From assembly GCF_000238595.1 (NCBI RefSeq), contig NZ_AGTS01000149.1, forward strand, positions 1 through 51,780: 51,780 nt of DNA, read 5' to 3'. How positions within the stretch are numbered: position 1 is the first letter of the stretch; each line of letters starts with the position of its first letter. Positions 48,949 to 51,780 of the stretch are shown here, in pieces. The notes beneath the pieces are model-generated. The model was not told the DNA's origin. It searched no databases and worked only from the letters and a program-made list of their open reading frames with translations. The translations under genes were made by a program, and so were the position numbers. The stretch comes from Acidovorax sp. NO-1 (GTDB lineage Bacteria; Pseudomonadota; Gammaproteobacteria; Burkholderiales; Burkholderiaceae_C).

Positions 48949-50937
48949 ATGCGCGCCAAGCCCACCCTGACCACCAAGCTCCTGGCCATGGGGGCGGGTT
49001 TTCTGCTGGTGGCGCTCACGTCCATCAGCCTCACCCTGTGGGTCACCTGGAAGCTCGAAGGCGGCGCCGCCGCCGTCAACGAAGCGGGCCGCCTGCGCAT
49101 GAACATGCTGCGCATGGTGCTGGTGCTGCAGACCGAGCCCCAGGAGGCGGTGCGCGAGCGCGTGCGCCAGTTCGACGCCAGCCTGGACCTGTTGCGCACC
49201 GGCGACCCCTCGCGCCCCCTGTTTGTGCCCTGGAGCGATGAGACCAGCGCCCGTTTTGAGGCCGTTCGCAGCCAATGGGCGCAGGCCCGCAGCGACTGGA
49301 TGGTGGTGCCCCCGCCCAGCCGCGCGCAGACGCTGGCCCAGGCCGACGCATTTGTGCAGGAAGTCGATGGCTTTGTGGACGCCATCGAGATTCAGATCGC
49401 CGGCTGGACCGCAGCGCTGCACCTGTTCCAGTTGTTCATGATGGCCGTGGCCATCGTGGCGGCCATGACCTTCATGGCCGTGAGCTACCTGCTGGTCATC
49501 AACCCCGTGGCCCGGCTGCAGCAGGCCCAGACGCGCCTGCGCCAGGGCGAGCTGGGAACGCGCCTGCCTGTCGAAACAGACGACGAGTTCGGCCAGCTCT
49601 CGGCGGGCTTCAACCTCATGGCGCACGCGCTGCAGGCGTCCCATGACGGGCTGGAGCACAAGGTGCGCGAGAAGACGGCCAGCATCGCGGTGCAGAACCA
49701 GCGCCTTGCCGCGTTGTACGAGGTGAGCGCGCTGGCCTCCACCGCCGGTAGCCTGGAGCTGCTGGCCCAGGGCTTTGTGCGGCAGATTCGCCGCGTGGCG
49801 GGGGCTGATGCTGCCGCCGTGCGCTGGTCCAACGAGGCCAACGAACGCTATGTGCTGCTGGCAGCAGACGGCCTGCCCCGCAGCATGGCCGAGGGCGAGC
49901 ACTGTCTGCACACCGGCAGCTGCCTGTGTGGCCAGGCCCAGGCCCAGGCCCGCACGCGGGTCATCCCCATCACGCCGTCCACCCAGCTGGCCCTGCCCCA
50001 CTGCCGTGAGGCGGGTTTTGAAACCATGGTGACCATTCCGGTGCAGATGCAGCAGCGCGTGCTGGGCGAAGTGGACCTGTTCTTTCGCTCGCCGGTGGAG
50101 ATGAACGACGAGTTGCGCGAGCTGCTCGAAGCCATGACGCGCCACCTGGCCAGCGCCATGGAAGGGCTGCGCGCCACCGCGCTCGAGCGCGAGGCGGCGG
50201 TGGCGCAAGAGCGCAGCATGCTGGCGCGGGAGCTGCACGACTCCATTGCGCAATCCCTGGCTTTCCTCAAGATCCAGACGCAGCTGCTGCGCGATGCCGT
50301 GGCGCGGGGCGACACGGTCAAGCGCGACCGCAGCATGGGCGAGCTGGAAGAGGGCGTGCGCGAGTGTTATGCCGACGTGCGCGAGCTGCTGGTGCACTTT
50401 CGCACCCGCACCAGCGATGAGGACATCGAATCTGCACTGCGCGCCACCTTGTCCAAGTTTGAACACCAGACCGGCATGGCCACCACGCTCAGCATGGAGG
50501 GCCATGGCCTGCCGCTGCCTTCGGACCTGCAGATCCAGGTGCTGCACATGGTGCAGGAGGCGCTGTCGAACGTGCGCAAGCACGCCGGTGCCACGCGGGT
50601 GGACCTGCGCATGCACCGCCACCCGCGCTGGCGTTTTGAGGTGCAGGACAACGGTCGCGGCTTTGACGTGGCCACCGTGCCGCCCGATTCGCTGCATGTG
50701 GGCCTGGGCATCATGCGCGAGCGGGCCCAGCGCGTGGGCGCGGTGCTGCAGGTGGAGTCCTCGCCCGGCCAGGGCACCCGCGTGTGCATCGAGCTGCCCA
50801 CGGTGAACGCCGCGAGCACGCCGGTTGTGCCATCTTCCGGTGATATGGTGGCGGGTCGCGCCCCCGGCAGTGCCGGTACCGACACCGTCTTTGCACCCCC
50901 GGCTGTTGCGGCCAGGGTGCCCACGCCCACGACATGA
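48949..50937 (+). CDS. narX: NarX-type nitrate/nitrite sensor histidine kinase
   Basis: About 662 residues from ATG 48949. Membrane segment (about 8-30), periplasmic four-helix sensor with a P-box-like NEAGRLRMNMLRMVL, second segment (about 165-188), HAMP, a GAF-like central domain with a Cys cluster (HCLHTGSCLCGQ, later LPHC), then HisKA_3 with H430 in RELHDSIAQSLAFL and a small HATPase (EALSNVRKHAGA, DNGRGFD, GLGIMRERA). This is the NarX/NarQ layout. A ~45-residue Pro/Ala tail follows. It overlaps narL by four bases. The 48901 start is less likely because it would lie in the FNR box. Confidence 0.92.
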   Translation: MRAKPTLTTKLLAMGAGFLLVALTSISLTLWVTWKLEGGAAAVNEAGRLRMNMLRMVLVLQTEPQEAVRERVRQFDASLDLLRTGDPSRPLFVPWSDETSARFEAVRSQWAQARSDWMVVPPPSRAQTLAQADAFVQEVDGFVDAIEIQIAGWTAALHLFQLFMMAVAIVAAMTFMAVSYLLVINPVARLQQAQTRLRQGELGTRLPVETDDEFGQLSAGFNLMAHALQASHDGLEHKVREKTASIAVQNQRLAALYEVSALASTAGSLELLAQGFVRQIRRVAGADAAAVRWSNEANERYVLLAADGLPRSMAEGEHCLHTGSCLCGQAQAQARTRVIPITPSTQLALPHCREAGFETMVTIPVQMQQRVLGEVDLFFRSPVEMNDELRELLEAMTRHLASAMEGLRATALEREAAVAQERSMLARELHDSIAQSLAFLKIQTQLLRDAVARGDTVKRDRSMGELEEGVRECYADVRELLVHFRTRTSDEDIESALRATLSKFEHQTGMATTLSMEGHGLPLPSDLQIQVLHMVQEALSNVRKHAGATRVDLRMHRHPRWRFEVQDNGRGFDVATVPPDSLHVGLGIMRERAQRVGAVLQVESSPGQGTRVCIELPTVNAASTPVVPSSGDMVAGRAPGSAGTDTVFAPPAVAARVPTPTT

Positions 50938-51695
50938 CAACAAGCACCCATCTTTCCGTTTCTCCGCCCCCCGCTGCCGACCCGGATGCCGGGCAGCAGC
51001 CCCCGGTCACGCTGCTGGTGGTGGACGACCACACGCTGTTCCGTCGCGGGCTGATCGCGCTGCTGGGCCAGGATGCCGGCCTGCAGGTGGTGGGCGAGGC
51101 GGGAGACGCTGCCGAGGCCCTGCGTCTGGCGCCGCAACTGCAGCCCCAGGTGATCCTCATGGACAACCACCTGCCCGGCGTGATGGGTGTGGATGCCATC
51201 CGGGGCCTGCGCGAAGTGGCGCCCGCGTCGCGCGTGCTCATGCTCACCGTGAGCGAGGATGCCCAGGACCTGGCGGCCGCGCTGCGCAACGGCGCACAGG
51301 GCTACCTGCTCAAGACGATCGATGGCGACCTGCTGGCCGAGGCCATCCGCCGCGCAGCGCGCGGCGAGCCTGTGGTGAGCCCCGAGCTCATGGGCAAGCT
51401 GGTGGCGGCATTCCAGTCGCAAGGCGTGGCCGAGGCCGCCGCGCTCATGGCCGCCCCGGCCACAGCCCCGGCGCCGCTGCCGGAGGCGGGCAGCGGTGCG
51501 GCGCCCTTGTCGCCCCGCGAGGAAGACGTGCTGCGCGAGATTGCCCGCGGCGCCAGCAACAAGGAAATCGCGCGCGCGCTGGACATCGCCGAGACCACGG
51601 TGAAGATCCACGTGCAGCACATCCTGCGCAAGCTCGGGCTGAGCTCCCGCGTGCAGGCGGCGGTTTACGCGTCGGACCGCCAGCGCACGGAGTAG
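50934..51695 (+). CDS. narL: NarL-type response regulator
   Basis: 253 residues. Receiver domain with D31-D32, phospho-acceptor D77 (VILMDNHLPGVMG), Thr in MLTVSEDAQD and Lys in YLLKTIDG. A ~40-residue Ala-Pro linker leads to a LuxR-type HTH (LSPREEDVLREIARGASNKE, TTVKIHVQHILRKLGL). The N-terminus has a 24-residue Pro-rich extension before the receiver. ATG overlaps the narX stop (ATGA). The pair should control nitrate respiration genes, which would be expected outside the window. Confidence 0.94.
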   Translation: MTTSTHLSVSPPPAADPDAGQQPPVTLLVVDDHTLFRRGLIALLGQDAGLQVVGEAGDAAEALRLAPQLQPQVILMDNHLPGVMGVDAIRGLREVAPASRVLMLTVSEDAQDLAAALRNGAQGYLLKTIDGDLLAEAIRRAARGEPVVSPELMGKLVAAFQSQGVAEAAALMAAPATAPAPLPEAGSGAAPLSPREEDVLREIARGASNKEIARALDIAETTVKIHVQHILRKLGLSSRVQAAVYASDRQRTE

Positions 51696-51740
51696 CGGCC
51701 CTGCGCTGCGGGCCGTACCAGCCAAGGCCCGCAGCATTCA

Positions 51741-51780
51741 TTTGCTATTAAATATGTAGCTATTGGCGCTTTACCACAAA
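51741..51780 (+). repeat. Palindromic repeat copy cut by the window end
   Basis: TTTGCTATTAAATATGTAGC, then TATTGGCGCTTTACCACAAA, where the window stops. It matches the left half of the family. It lies 45 bases after the narL stop. Confidence 0.8.

Overview
The window looks like chromosome from a high-GC betaproteobacterium of the order Burkholderiales, most likely family Comamonadaceae (Acidovorax-like). The signs are the protein sequences, the gene order tuf - tRNA-Trp - secE - nusG - rplKAJL - rpoBC, the rsmB - DUF4390 - NtrY/NtrX block, and the style of the intergenic repeats. The genus is inference from recall, not a database result.

Layout. (1) 1-12940 is the core transcription/translation block, all on the + strand: 3' end of tuf, tRNA-Trp, secE, nusG, rplK, rplA, an L10-type leader, rplJ, rplL, an attenuator-like hairpin, rpoB, rpoC and a strong terminator. 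(2) 13013-18886 holds a LemA-like membrane protein, rsmB, a DUF4390 exported protein, an NtrY-type kinase with a short NtrX-like regulator lacking the AAA+ domain, then tRNA-Phe. (3) 19051-23228 has an Hsp70-like ATPase, rsmI, and the yraN - diaA - dolP envelope/replication cluster. (4) 23265-29048 has a beta-hydroxyacid dehydrogenase, the twitching motility set pilT - cNMP-binding protein - pilU, the PLP protein YggS, and threonine aldolase. (5) 29181-38717 is accessory metabolism: a Bug-type binding protein, a TetR regulator with a clear palindromic operator, an acyl-CoA ligase, a single-chain biotin-dependent acyl-CoA carboxylase, a class V aminotransferase and a DUF445 membrane protein. 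(6) 38718-40940 is a lower-GC pair (hydrolase-like protein plus small membrane protein) followed by 850 bases of stacked intergenic repeats. (7) 40941-45575, all on the - strand, reads purU, LysR, then glcD - lrgA - lrgB, which suggests glycolate uptake joined to glycolate oxidation. (8) 45640-51695 has a GGDEF/EAL protein, a ChaN-like lipoprotein, and a NarX/NarL pair behind a near-perfect FNR box.

The most striking signal is a short palindromic repeat of about 60 bases (TAGCT, then AGCGCTT facing AAGCGC, then a GGCCAAAA-like tail) present in about eleven copies. Six lie between genes, including one between rpoB and rpoC and one that ends right at the start codon of the carboxylase. Five lie inside genes (rsmB, the dehydrogenase, yggS, the carboxylase, chaN) without breaking the frame. 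The three read in sense share the same reading frame and an 18-codon register with the pattern A-x4-A-x2-A-x3-S-A, and the two read in antisense also share a frame. This resembles the Rickettsia palindromic elements that add peptide segments to host proteins. A second, GC-rich repeat of about 110 bases follows two stop codons, each time with a palindromic copy next to it in the same relative orientation.

No CRISPR array, insertion sequence, integrase or prophage gene was seen.
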